64,000 nucleotides of DNA. Source: Phyto melanocephala (taxonomy: Eukaryota > Arthropoda > Insecta > Diptera > Rhinophoridae). Positions 23,448 to 34,495 of the stretch are shown here, piece by piece. Numbering within the stretch: the stretch's first letter is position 1; each line of letters opens with the position of its first letter. The notes under the pieces were generated by a model. It did not search any database. It worked only from the letters and a program-made list of their open reading frames with translations, and was not told where the DNA came from. Both the position numbers and the translations under genes were made by a program. The stretch spans positions 76,891,126-76,955,125 of the forward strand of contig OW799237.1 in assembly GCA_941918925.1 (NCBI GenBank), in the 5' to 3' direction.

Positions 23448-24262
23448 CAATTATTTAAAGTTGAAGTGTTTTTGTTAAGTTTTTTACAAAATGGTAATTT
23501 TTTATATTATAACTTTAAATAGCATTGAAAAACTTGTGTTTAATTTAATTAAACATAATATATTTATTTAATGAAAATTACAATTTCCTAAAACATGAAT
23601 CAATATAAATAACATGTACCTTTTCAACAAATCAATTTTCAATTAAGCCATTTACCTATCCGGTGAGCGATATGTAGTAGCATATACAAACAACTTTAGC
23701 TTTTTCTATAAAATGTTTAATTTCTCAAGACTTCAGAGAACGTAGTTAATGTTTTGAATGTTCTTCTTTTTCCCCGAAAATACACCCACTGACAATTTTA
23801 CAAATTTGTTTGTTTTTTGTTTGTTTGTTTTTTTTTTTTGTTTAATGCTTGTAATCTGATGTTGTAAACAAATGAATCATTAAAAATTTCCCTATTTTAT
23901 TTGCGTAATTTTTGTGATTAATAAAAAATGTTTTAATTTACGCATTAGTTGCAGAAATCTGCAGACTAATGGCCAAATTCATAATCAATTGTTATGAGCT
24001 TAAAGTAAATAAAAAAAAATATTAAAAAAATTTATATGAAATTTTTTGCATAATAAACTTTTAATACTTTATCGTCGGCCTAATATGCAAACCTGCTAAA
24101 TCCACTTCTTAGTAAATTGAGATTTTGATGTCGTGTGATTGAGAAAGATTCGCCTCGTCGGTCAGCATGTAGATTTTTTTTAAATTTAGGTCTTGAAGTG
24201 CGTAAAAAGGTTTGAGAGGAAAAACTGCTAAATCCAGTACATTATTAGTTCAGTGTTTATTA
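23448..24262. other. AT-rich, no gene seen
   Basis: T- and A-rich sequence without recognisable domains, inverted ends or RNA genes. Confidence 0.4.
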
Positions 24263-24263
24263 C

Positions 24264-24392
24264 TAGGTTAGGTAGAACCGGCAGCTGTTGTGCAGCTCAC
24301 TTGGGTCCATTTTATTGATCCTATTGTGATACCTGAATAGAAAAGTAAGAATAGAATAGAACAAAGAGAAGCAGACAAGTCCAGAGTATCTG
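24264..24392 (-). mobile_element. SINE, tail type II with part of the body
   Basis: On the plus strand it reads TAGGTTAGGTAGAACCGGCA, GTGCAGCTCACTTGGGTCC, TGATACCTGAATAGAA and then CAGACAAGTCCAGAG. This is the reverse complement of the tail II SINE. The head with the polymerase III boxes is cut off. No target duplication is obvious. Confidence 0.65.
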
Positions 24393-25320
24393 TTTTTTTT
24401 TTGCAGATTGTAGTCTTACATGAAGAATACCAAAAAATAAAAATAATATATATAAGAAGTTTTTTGTCTCTCCTATAAAATTGTCTGAAATGGAGTTAGC
24501 AGGTTTGCATATTAAGCTGACATTATGCATATTTCTTTAAGAACAATTTTAGAGTTTCTTACTAGTCTTACATTAGAGTTTTCCAGTACGAAAAATGGAT
24601 TTTTTGTCATTTTGGACTGGAAATTAATCAAATAACCTAAGATAATTCACTACTTTACAACAATTCGCATTATTACATATGAATGCATGTATGCATATGA
24701 ATATAGATTATAAACTAAAGCCTGCAACACACTATTATTCTCATTATGATGACTTGTCAAAGACTTAAATAATACGAGAAGTACAATAGTGTTGAAACAA
24801 TACGTTATGAAATGTCAAATAATACATGTAGCAACTGTACAGTCGCATGACCCTTATAAATTTTAAATCGTTTTTTTTTTTGTATTACAATTTTCATTTT
24901 ATAAGGGTGGTATTTATTATACCCACCACTTAGAATATGGTAGGAGGATATACTGATTTTGTCATTTCGTTTGTAACACATTAAAATTCTGACGGCTTTT
25001 CAAAAAATTATTTGTTTTCTAATAACATGTTGAAGAAAGTACGGATCGAGCATTTTTTTCTTTAAGTAATAGTCATGGCAGATATAAAACAAACAATTCA
25101 TACATTTTAATAAGAACTTTCAAAACGCGTGAGCTGTTGTTGAAGAGATAAAAAAATTATTTGAATAAAATTAAAAGGATCAAGTTAATTTTAACGCCCT
25201 TGTCAGATCAGCTAAATACCCTGATGATAATAATAATTTTGTGTAGATTTATAATAAAAAAATATTTTTAACTTGATGATGAAAAATTAAGTGCAAACCG
25301 AAAACATAAAGTGGAAATAA
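24393..25320. other. AT-rich, no gene; one repeat end at ~24900-25000
   Basis: A reversed end of the Helentron/DINE-like family (GGGTGGTATTTATTATACCC, then TTTGTCATTTCGTTTGTAAC) lies at about 24900-25000. Nothing else is supported. Confidence 0.45.
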
Positions 25321-25334
25321 TAACTTAAAAACAA

Positions 25335-25795
25335 AACAAAACAGTGCACTCGCGCTAACGTGAACTAATTAAAACCAAAGCAGTTCGTGTTAGCGAAATT
25401 GTTCACGTTAGCGATTGTCGAGTTTCATGAGAAAAATATAGATAATTCATTACAAGATCAGGAGATTCCTTCTGGCAAACTATCTATAAAGACTGCATTT
25501 TCTTTTAACTCCAAACATTAATTCTTTTTTAACACTCATGGTGACTGATTCACCTCTTCGCATAAGAAAAAGACTTCAAATTTCGATGCCACAGGGGATT
25601 ACCTAAATTTTAAAAATCGAGAATAACATCTTTCAGTAATGTCTACATGCTTAGAAAACATATGCAGTGAAATAAGTTGTTCACGTTATAGCGCTTTCTG
25701 AGTTTGTGCATGATACACAGTAGTAGTCAACGTAAACAAAAGCTTGTTCTCGTTAGGCGGTGTACACGTTAGACGGTGTTCACGTTAAAATTTTT
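25335..25795. mobile_element. Possible second pogo-like MITE
   Basis: The left end reads CAGTGCACTCGCGCTAACGT, followed by further GTTAGCG words and GTTCACGTTAGCG. The right end carries repeated words GTTCTCGTTAGGCGG, GTACACGTTAGACGG and GTTCACGTTA. The layout (subterminal GTTCACG motifs, CAGT start) resembles the element at 20825, but the extreme right end appears lost in A-rich DNA. Confidence 0.4.
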
Positions 25796-26357
25796 TTTAA
25801 AAAAAATTAAAAAAACATTTTCTAAAAAAATTTTTTAAAAAATTAAAAAAAAATATATAAAAAAATTATAAAAAAAAATTTTTTTTGGGCTTAGCTGGGA
25901 TTCGATGCCACGTTTACTCTAACCAGTATGTATGTAGGTTGTTGTTGTAATTGTGAAAAAAACGAGGGGGTCGTGGTTTTTTGCTCATATCTCAGAAAGT
26001 TATTGGGCGATTGTGCTGAATTTCAATAGTGATTCATTCCCGGATATTTGCAAAAGATTGATACCATATACAGATCTGAGGAACATATAGTTGCTTCTAA
26101 AAGTTGATTTCAACCAACACACGGGCAGACGGTCAGGGCTTAGGTTAGGTTGAAAAGGAGGGCATTAAAAGCCCAAACCCATGACAGGTATGCACTTATG
26201 CCCAGTTGGCATACGGTAAGGGCTTAATTGACTCCTCTATTCATAAGCATTCAGAAAATATATACTTTATAGGGTCGGAAATGAAAATTGTAGAAATTGC
26301 AAAGGGAATGACAAAGCTATATATACATATATACCCCTACACTCCCTATGAATGGTA
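25796..26357 (+). repeat. Dispersed Helentron/DINE-like repeat, copy D9
   Basis: An A-rich tract (to about 25886) is followed by TGGGATTCGATGCCACG, CATATCTCAGAAAGTTATTG, the 3' block AGGGTCGGAAATGAAAATTG and a TATGAATGGTATAA end. A SINE fragment is inserted at 26143-26218. Confidence 0.7.
26143..26218 (-). mobile_element. 5'-truncated SINE, tail type I, nested in D9
   Basis: The insert is 76 bp and starts on the plus strand with GGTTAGGTTGAAAAGGAGGG. It is bounded by an exact AGGGCTTA duplication (26135-26142 and 26219-26226). Related repeats read straight through this point (CAGAGCTTAATCGACTCC at 16893), giving an empty site. Confidence 0.85.
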
Positions 26358-26956
26358 TAATAATACGGTAGTTTTGAAAAAAAAAGTAAATTATTTGGAC
26401 AAAGCGTTACCTGTAAATATCGAAGATGTAACGATAAATTTAATAAAAAAAATTGGCTTCTACATTCAACATAAGATAATTGTTAATTGCCTTTCAAGAA
26501 TACTTTGTATTCGAGGGTGTAAGTTTTTTTTGCGTGTATGTACGGTTTAATGTTGATGCTTGCCTGATGGATATTGTAAAAGTGGAAAACAAATATACTT
26601 AAACTCATGACACTACGGGTGTAGGGTATAAATACATTTGTGAAACACCAGTCTACCAAATACTAATCTAAATACTATCGTAACATGAACAAGCGAATGA
26701 ACAATTTAAAACAAAACATTTTACTAAATAAAAGGAAACAGTCATACATGTGTATGTGAACAACTTAATTGTTAAACAAAATATGCTCACTACTAAGTAC
26801 AATGTCAATCTGATAGATGATCTATAAAATATTTAAATAACGCCATATTAATGGCGAATTCAAGAATAGTTGTTGCACGTATTGTATGAAGAAGATTGAT
26901 TTTTGTTTTACAAAGTATGTACAATATATTCAAAACGATATTAAAAAAATAATAAA
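26358..26956. other. AT-rich, no gene seen
   Basis: Only short random open frames; no mobile element ends recognised. Confidence 0.4.
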
Positions 26957-27817
26957 TCTATCTATCTATTATATAAAAGTGAAACTCTGTGTGTGTGTGT
27001 TAGCTATAGACTCCGAAACTGTAAAACCGATCGGGCTCAAACTTTGGCAAGTTGTTGTACACATACCATAGAGTGTTTATTGGTGGAAAAAAGTGGGCGG
27101 GGCCACGCCCATAAAAATTAGTTATCAGTTTTAGCTACTTGCACTTGACCGATTTTTTTGAAACTTTGCACACATATCGAGCTGTCATGACTAAATAATT
27201 TTGTGATAAGAAAAGTGGGCGGGGCCACGCCCCTAAAAAAGTTTTAATTTTGAGGTACCTGCACTGGACCGATTTTTCTGAAACTTTGCACACATACTTA
27301 GCTGTCATAATCATATAATTTTGTAATTATAACAGTGGGCAGGGCCACGCCTTTAAAAAAGGTTATAATTTGTAGGTACTTGCACCAGACCGATTTTTCT
27401 GAAACTTTGCACACATATCGAGCTGTCATGACTAAATAATTTCTTAGTTAGAAAAGTGGGCAGTGCCATGCCCATAAAAAATAGGCATCATTTTGAGGTA
27501 CTTGCACTTGACCGATATTCTGAAACTTTGCACACATATTGAGCTGTTATGACTCTACAATTTCGTGATTAGAAAAGTGGGCAGGGCCACGCCCATAAAA
27601 ACAATTATAATTTTGAGGTACTTGCACTGGTCCGATTCTTCTGAAACTTTGCACACATATTGAGTTGTCATGACTATACAATTTCTTGATTAGAAAAGTG
27701 GGCAGTGGCACGCCCATTAAATTTTTTTTTTAGCTTTTTGCACTTGATATTCAATTTAAATTCAGGATGCATTTTTATTCATTAAGGGGCGTAGCAACGC
27801 GCGCCGGGCTTTTCTAG
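26957..27817 (+). mobile_element. Non-autonomous Helitron with internal ~120-bp tandem repeats (H1)
   Basis: It begins TCTATCTATCTATTATATAA and AAGTGAAACTCTG, then a GT run. It ends with a short hairpin (GCGTAGCAACGC, stem GCGT/ACGC) followed by GCGCCGGGC and terminal CTAG at 27814-27817. It sits between A and T. A 5' TC, a 3' hairpin, a CTRR end and AT insertion are Helitron hallmarks. Six diverged units of about 120 bp (27083-27720) each contain GTGGGCGGGGCCACGCCC, a near-palindrome, and CTGAAACTTTGCACACATA. There is no Rep/helicase coding. Confidence 0.75.
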
Positions 27818-28083
27818 TTTGATATAAAATTTAAATGGTTCACTACGGTGCCAACCGTTATAAAAAGCAAAAGTATATTGCATATGCATACTTACAACAC
27901 ACACACATAAGTACCATTCAGAAACTATTGCATCGCCGTAAACAGATTTATAAGAGTATATCGAGGTACCATAGGCATTCTATGTATGTGTGTATGCATG
28001 CATTTGTTTGCGGTGTCCCACTTGGGCACTTGAAGAACGACCTATTTTAATAACAAGCATTAAACGTACAACTGGGCAAAGGG
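27818..28083. other. Non-coding spacer
   Basis: No feature is supported. The open frame at 27835-28050 has no recognisable content. Confidence 0.35.
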
Positions 28084-28400
28084 AATCTGTTTGTTGACGA
28101 CAAAACCCGGAAGATACCGGTGTACAGCTGTCTCGCCTTTCCAGATAAGACAATTCAGATTAACAAAAAAGTCATATACCTAAAAGTAGTAATTGATTGG
28201 AGGCTTTTCTTAAGAGAGACTATATTGAGACTAGAGTGGAGAAAGCTTAAAGAATTTAGGTCCTTTGTGGAAGAGCGATAAGCTTAAAATAGGGCATAGG
28301 CCCACGACCGTACTACTACGACTGATCTAACGTTAATGCAAATCCTCTTCAAGAGAAGCAAAAATAGTGCTGCATTGGCATATGCGGTGCCAAAAGAATT
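28084..28400 (+). pseudogene. LINE reverse-transcriptase relic, C-terminal (thumb) fragment
   Basis: Translation gives FVDDKTRKIPVYSCLAFPD, then QINKKVIYLKVVIDWRLFLR and ETILRLEWRKLKEF. This fits the block after the catalytic domain of I/R1-type LINE reverse transcriptases (usual form KYLGVxLDxxLxW). Frames break downstream. It is a short dead fragment. Confidence 0.55.
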
Positions 28401-29426
28401 AAATCAACAATGGCTTTTGAGAATACATTATTAATTCATTCAATTGAGATACAGGTGATATATGAAGTGGCCTTGGCCGCTATTAGATTAATAGCAGTGG
28501 GTGAATTGCTGGAAAAGCAGCTAATACACGGTATGTTTTTCAACATCTGACTTGTAAAATTCCCACTGCTAAAGACGTGCATGCCGTGAGTTAACATTAA
28601 AACATTACTTCTGTAAAACACATGTGCTAAGTCATCTGACAACATTTCAATTAAGGCGTGATCTAATTTGATCTTACAAGCCACTTGACATCAGCTGTTA
28701 AGAGAAATTTTTGATGTCAGAAAACAGTCAGCTGCGGTTGAGTGTTAAATAACAATTTTTACAGACATTAACAATGACAAAAGTCAGATGTATGAAACCT
28801 TCCTGCTGCTTAAGAGACAATAAAACCATACACCAAGGAATAACCGATCGATCCTTATAAGGACAAATTATCCAAAATGGATTTCTTTTTGAGTACTATA
28901 ACCTTTTTTTATTTATTTATTTCACTGAATATGGAATACGCCATTCACACAATAAGACTTGGTATTATTAAACACATGTCAAAATTAGTGTGAAAACAAT
29001 ATTTTATGAAATTTGATACAATGCGTTCAGAACTTTTTCAGTAGTAAGAGTCCACATTCATTTTTTTTCCAAACAAAAATTGTTTTAGTTCGCGGTAAAA
29101 TCACGCATATAAACAACATAAATGACAAATTTTATGATAAACAAAATTCGTAATTTATGGAGTATGGCCACGTTTGAATTCATTTATCATTCAAGTGCTT
29201 CTTTTTTAAAAAGAATAAATATCGGATCACAGCTTGAAAATAATTTTTCAACTTCTCAAAAGTGAGAATGAGCCAATCGCTTGTTAAAAAAAACTGATTG
29301 ATGAATTTTCTAGAAAAATTGACACCGCATAAAAAAAAACAACAAAATTTGTATATAAAGTATTTTTTTAGAATTTCCGATAAAAATAACTGTAAAACCA
29401 ACTGTCAAAATACTTTGGAAATCATC
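28401..29426. other. No gene seen
   Basis: Mixed AT-rich sequence. No intact domain, RNA gene or bounded element is recognised. Confidence 0.4.
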
Positions 29427-30430
29427 ATGGAAAGACTTACACCAGAACACAGGGCGCCCCGGTGAACTAGTCAGTTGTTTGGGGGTTGTGGGTTCGATTC
29501 CCGCCAGAAACTCTGGACTGGTCTGCTTCTCTTTCTCTTCTATTCTAACTTTTTCTTCTCTCTCTTAAAGCGTCACAATGGACCGTGATGGTCTCTGGGT
29601 GAGGGTGTAAGGATAACTTTGCAACAGTCTTACCTACCTACCTACCTACCCACCTACCTACACCAGAACAATTATTGCAAATATCGGAAATTTATTGCTC
29701 TATTGGCCAAACTAATAGAGCCCTTTATCAAGTTTGCGGTACGCATAAACTGAATAGAAAATACGAAGGATCGATTCATGACCAAATTTACTCTTTCAAA
29801 AGGTATGTGACAGAGAATTCAAATTAAACGATTTGACGCCGTCTTCAACAACTCGGTCACGGCCCGTGCAGTACTTGAAATTTGTTTAGGAAATATCTTG
29901 GCCTTATAAGATCCAACTGGTGCAACAATTAATGTCAGCAGACCATCAATGGCGTCGTGTGTTCTGTGAAGGAGCTGAAAATTGGCTAAATCTTTTCGTT
30001 AAATCATCTTCAGGGATGGGGCTTATTCCTGGCTTAACGGTTATATAAACAAGAAAATTTTTCGTTTTTGGAGAAAACACACTATCCTCATTAGGCTTCT
30101 CAATTACATTTGAAAAAATGAATTTTTACATCGGCAGTTTACATGTCGATGGGATCATCGGCTCATTTGTCCTTAAGTCCGAAATCAGTGGCAACATTAC
30201 CGTGAATAACGAGCGCTACAGGCAATTGATTTGTGAGTTTTTTTTTCCTCATGTCATTGCAAATCATTCGAAGGAAAAATGGTTCCGACAAGACCGCACA
30301 ACATGTCATACAGCACATGAAACCATCACTTTGTTGTGCGAAACTTTTGGTGGCCGAATTATCTGAAGAAATGGACCCGTAAAATAGCCACTTCGTTCGT
30401 GTTATTTGACACCTTTGGACTGCGGCAACT
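29427..30430 (+). pseudogene. Tc1/mariner-superfamily transposase relic (DUF4817-type), split by a SINE
   Basis: A start at 29427 opens MERLTPEQ. After removing the SINE at 29450-29658 and one copy of its duplication, the frame continues LLQISEIYCSIGQTNRALY, a DUF4817-type helix-turn-helix. Further relics are SWLNGYINKKIFRFW (end of the first Asp block, whose DEAHF motif is degraded), GIIGSFVLKSEISGNITVNN with ERYRQLI, then KWFRQDRTTCHTAHETI (second catalytic Asp in the usual FQQD position) and RNGPVK.PLRSCYLTPLD near the end. Several shifts and stops remain. The order and spacing fit one full-length ancestral transposase. Confidence 0.8.
29450..29658 (+). mobile_element. tRNA-derived SINE, full length, tail type III
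   Basis: The 209-bp insert is bounded by an exact 12-bp duplication, TACACCAGAACA (29438-29449 and 29659-29670). The head has an A-box-like GGTGAACTAGTC and a perfect B box, GGTTCGATTCC, at 29491-29501. A C/T-rich run follows, then a third tail type (GTCACAATGGACCGTGATGG, then TTTGCAACAGTCTTACC) ending in CTAC repeats. It interrupts codons just after the start of a transposase, so it is younger than that element. Confidence 0.9.
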
Positions 30431-31334
30431 GGGAAATTTGTCTGAAATTCTTTGTCCTCCTTATATGATTTTGTAAAATCTTTTTAGCTCCCCCTATTAC
30501 TAACTACTTACTTAGTAAGGTTGTGTAACCAAAGTTGAATTTAAATTAACTTTTCTTAAGTATTCAAAAACAAAAAGCATAAATATTTATCTATAACAAA
30601 TTTAAATAAAACATTTTAGAATATGCTTAATTTGATTTAGAATCTATAATGTTTTACACGTTTGTAAATGTGCTTGATGGTTGTGAAACTTTTTATTTTT
30701 TCTTTTGTTTAATTTTTTTAATTACGTTGCTGTTATCACAGAACGATTTCAAATATAATTTTCAATTGCTAATATTTAAGTCGAATTAACTCATAATTAG
30801 AATTTACGACATTGATTTTATTTAAATTGAAAAAACAAAAGTTAATAAATTCAATTATAATTTAAATACTTTGAAATGTTCACTTCCGCTTTTATCACAC
30901 AAACATACATACATACATACATATGCAAATTTTTATGTAGATATTTTCTTTTGAAATTGTTTCTTTAAACTTTAATTTTGCTAAAATTTGCTTTAAGATT
31001 TTCCTTCAAACTTGAAAAAATTGATGTTTTACTTAGTGGACGAAATATGGCGGAAGTTTTAATAAGCAAATGAGAATGCGTATTTATTTATGTTTGTATT
31101 TGTTTTAACGATGTTAGTTAGTAGACCTCCGCCAATAAGGAAATTCTTTTTGTACGCTTCATTCGCAGACATAAATAAAAACTTTTTATGAACATGTTTT
31201 AAAATCTATAGTTATAGATGAATTTAGTACCAAATCTCTTCAATACATACTAAATATGTATGAAAAAAATACATAAATACTTGCATACATACATACATAC
31301 ATGCATATGTACATACATACGTACATATGTGTAG
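30431..31334. other. AT-rich, no gene; CATA microsatellites
   Basis: Simple repeats lie at 30900-30925 and 31275-31330 (ACATACATAC type). No coding sequence is seen. Confidence 0.4.
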
Positions 31335-31643
31335 GGACAGTTTTCTCTCTAATGGAGATTGGACTACTTAGAGATGCTGTAATTGTAATCGGTGCATGGT
31401 AGTAGAGACGATGAAGAGAACCTTGCAGTCGCTGATGTAGTTACAATTTCGTGGAAGTTTAATTTCGCATTGCTCTTGAGTTTCCATCAACAGATAATCG
31501 AGTGAGTCTTAGCGAAGGGATGCCTATATTTATAAATATAGAGGGCACTTTTGATTCGATTCAATTGTAGTGAAATACATCGTCATACATTTCAGCTTGT
31601 GGCAGTCGGATATGGCACCAGAATTCGGGAAAGGGTACCTTAA

Positions 31644-32071
31644 AGCTATAAACACAATCAAAGGCTACCGACCATCGACTACCCACTACAAAAGTAGCTG
31701 GCTACAAAAATAGCCAAGTCGCCAGCTACTTAATTCTTTTAACGACTACCGACCACTAAAATGTAAACAAATGAACAGATGATTATTATTTTTCAATGGT
31801 GCCACTATAATAGTTTTTCGCGTTTTTAATAGCGATATTGAATGTATTGCGTTTTAAAACCACCATTTCATGCATTTATTGTATTGGCAGCACTAATCTA
31901 TTTTTTGTAGCCAAGAAAAATAGAAATTAGCCTAAGTTGGCTACGGGCTACAAAAGTAGCCGTGTAGTCGGTAGTCGTGTAGCGGCTAAAAGAATTATTC
32001 TCATAAGCACGCATGTATTCTATTTTTGACATCTTGTAGTCGATGGTCGGTGGACTTGATTGTGTTTATAG
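31644..32071. mobile_element. MITE (~430 bp) nested in the LINE relic
   Basis: The ends GCTATAAACACAATCAA match perfectly for 17 bp and then continue imperfectly (ACCGACCATCGACTAC on both arms). A weaker ACCTTA pairing extends outward to about 31638 and 32077. The interior has many GTAGC/GCTAC words that can fold back (for example CTACAAAAGTAGC and GGCTACAAAAATAGCC). No target duplication is clear. Confidence 0.65.
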
Positions 32072-32379
32072 CATAAGGTTGTCCGCATGGAGGAATTTTA
32101 TCACCTGGGTTGTAAAACAACCGTCGACGACCTCCTCAAATAACTGGGGGCAATTATAATACACATGTGATGTTGTATTTGTGGTTTGTGTTAAATTTAT
32201 GGGAACCATTCTAGGTTGCATGAGACAAGCACCCAGGGTAACCGAGACATGGTGTTGTAAACAAATAAACATAATGGCTGGAATCATTATGGAAAACTAA
32301 GGATTCAAATGTTGGATCTTTAATGCATTTTGGAATCGAAATCAACGTGTCCAGTAAGACTAAATATCTTAGAGTAATG

Positions 32380-32514
32380 CTGTGGCCGAATTACGGCATT
32401 CGATCACGATCGAAATTTTACTCGAACGATCGAGTTCGCTGTGCTTTAGGTATAGAGATTCTAATAAGAATTTTACAATTTCGATCACGTTCGAATGCCG
32501 TAATTCGGCCCCTG
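32380..32514 (+). mobile_element. 135-bp MITE family G, copy 2
   Basis: It has the same ends and centre as the copy at 7151 (CGAATTACGGCATTCGATCA; GTTCGCTGTGCTTTAGGTAT). It is inserted immediately after the KYLRVML codons of the LINE relic. Confidence 0.85.
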
Positions 32515-32821
32515 AATATGAATCTTATCTAGAGTGATAATATTCAAACAATAATACAGAATGCTAAAATAATGTTACATCAGTTAAAACGGATTTGAGA
32601 TCAAAAGTAAGAAATCCCACTAGATTTCGACTACAGAGGTACATACATACATATTTATATACCCAAACAATTTCTCTTCAACAGTAAATTTAACAGTACC
32701 GAAATGAAATGAAAATTATTATTCTTTTATCCAATAGATGTCATTCTTCAAAAAAAAATGTTTGAGCTCTTCAATATTTACCAAAAGAGTTTAATGAGTT
32801 AATCTTATTATACCCTTCATT

Positions 32822-33700
32822 TTTTTATACCCTACACACATAAGTGAAAAAGGGTATATGTATATAGGTTTGTCATTCCGTGTGAAATCTCTACAATTTT
32901 CATTTCCGACCAAATAAAGTATATGGCCGACTTCCTAAACGCAAGTTGCAATGCATATTTACAATGCATACACTTCGTAAACGCATATGTAAACTTTCTA
33001 GCAATGTCCAATGTTCCTAATCGTTTGGCAACTCATTTTACTACGTATCAGCTGTCAAAATCGCGCATCATTTTTATTTTGTATGCAAACATTTGAGCTG
33101 CAATGACTGAGTTAGTATTTTCTTTGTTTATTTTTAATAAATTATTTATAATTGATAGAGTTTATTTAAATCACAGGCTAATAATTTAAATAATTAAACA
33201 CTTTATATTGCAGAGACAAAAAGTGGATCCATGAGCGTTCCTAAATGCCAATAAAATGCAAAAAAAAATCTCTGCAACGCAAGGTTGCACTTAAGACATG
33301 TTTAGCATTGCATACGCATTTTTTTTAATTATGAATTGCAACTTGCGTTTAGGAAGTCGGCCTTTATTTTCTGAAAGCTAATGAATCGTCGTGTGTGTGT
33401 TGAAATCAACTTTTAGAAACCCTCTTACTTCGCCTGGAACCACGTGAAGTATTAAGATATTGGGAGCAGATCGGTATTGAAAATCAGAAAAATCGGTACA
33501 TAAACAACTGAGATATGAGGAAAAAACCACGACCACCTCGTTTTTTTCACAACAAAAACATACAACACATACATATGTACATACAAACGTGGTATACTGG
33601 TCAGAGTGATCGTGACATCGAATACCGGCTGAGCCAAAAATTTTTTTTTTATTTTTATTTTTTTTAACATACATACATAAACTCAATTTATAATTTTACA
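32822..33700 (-). repeat. Dispersed Helentron/DINE-like repeat, copy D10 (reversed)
   Basis: On the plus strand it begins TTTTTATACCCTACACACAT and TTTGTCATTCCGTGTGAAAT (complement of the family end). It resumes after the nested MITE with TTATTTTCTGAAAGC, ATACATAAACAACTGAGATAT-type words and the tRNA-like block GGTATACTGGTCAGAG at about 33591, then CATACATACATAAAC. Confidence 0.7.
32925..33362. mobile_element. 438-bp MITE nested in D10
   Basis: Perfect inverted ends GGCCGACTTCCTAAACGCAA extend to about 28 bp (through GTTGCAAT). It interrupts the family words AAAGTATAT and ATTTTCTGAAAGC. The interior carries further CGCATA/ATGCAA words and no coding region. The target duplication is not clear. 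Confidence 0.75.
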
Positions 33701-33734
33701 GTAGGATGTTTTTATACGTATATGTATGTAGTTA

Positions 33735-34487
33735 TCTATCTATATCTATAAAAGTGAAACTCTGTGTGTGTGTGTGTGTGTGTGTTAGCTATAGACTCCG
33801 AAACTGTAAAACCGATCGGACTCAAACTTTGGCAAGTTGTTGGACACATACCAGGGAGTGTTTATGGGTGGAAAAAAGTGGGCGGGGCCACGCCCATAAC
33901 AATTAGTTATCACTTTTAGCTACTTGCACTTGACCGATTTTTCTGAAACTTTGCACACATATCGAGCTGTCATGACTAAATAATTTCGTGATAAGAAAAG
34001 TGGGCGGGGCCACGCCCCTAAAAAAGTTTTAATTTTGAGGTATTTGCACTGAACTTATTTTTCTGAAACTTTGCACACATACTAAGCTGTCATAACCATA
34101 TAATTTCGTGATTAGAAAAGTGGGCAGGGCCACGCCCATAAAAAAATGTTATAATTTTGAGGTACTTGCACCAGACCGATTTTTCTGAAACTTTGCATAC
34201 ATATTGAGCTGTTATGACTTTGTAATTTCGTGATCAGAAAAGTGGGCAGGGCCACGCCCATAAAAGCAATTATAATTTTTAGGAACTTGCACTGGTCCGA
34301 TATTTCTGAAACTTTGCACACATATTGAGCTGTTATGACTTTACAATTTCGTGATTAGAAAAGTGGGCAATGCCACGCCCATAAAAAAAATTATAATTTT
34401 TAGGTTTTTGCACTTGATATTCAATTAAAACTTAGAATGCATTTCGATTCATTAAGGGGCGTAGCAACGCGCGCCGAGTGTGGCTAG
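33735..34487 (+). mobile_element. Non-autonomous Helitron H2 (first unit of a head-to-tail pair)
   Basis: The 5' end is TCTATCTATATCTATAAAAG plus GTGAAACTCTG and a GT run (33761-33784). Five internal units of about 120 bp carry the GGGCGGGGCCACGCCC near-palindrome. The 3' hairpin GCGTAGCAACGC is followed by GCGCCGAGTGTGG and CTAG at 34484-34487. The next base, 34488, starts another 5' end (TCTATATA), so H2 abuts H3 directly. Confidence 0.75.
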
Positions 34488-34495
34488 TCTATATA

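Larger units (their letters stand above)
31335..32630 (+). pseudogene. LINE reverse-transcriptase relic interrupted by two MITEs
   Basis: The plus strand retains ordered reverse-transcriptase blocks of an I/R1-type LINE. EGMPIFINIEGTFDSIQL (about 31520-31570) corresponds to the FLDIEGAFD core. GCPHGGILSP (from about 32079) corresponds to GCPQGGVLSP, followed in another frame by TTVDDLLK. INVSSKTKYLRVML (about 32340-32379) corresponds to the KYLGV thumb motif, followed by SDNIQTIIQNAKIMLHQL. The YADD-type active site is not recovered. MITEs at 31644-32071 and 32380-32514 split the blocks. Shifts and stops show it is dead. Confidence 0.7.

Noticed and set aside
27083..27720. Regular ~120-bp repeats considered as a satellite or CRISPR array
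   Set aside because: They sit inside a Helitron with defined ends and the units diverge gradually, so they are internal minisatellite repeats.
33378..33686. Open frames of 102 and 72 codons on the minus strand
   Set aside because: They lie wholly within dispersed repeat D10 and recur with its other copies (for example near 44019 and 48231).
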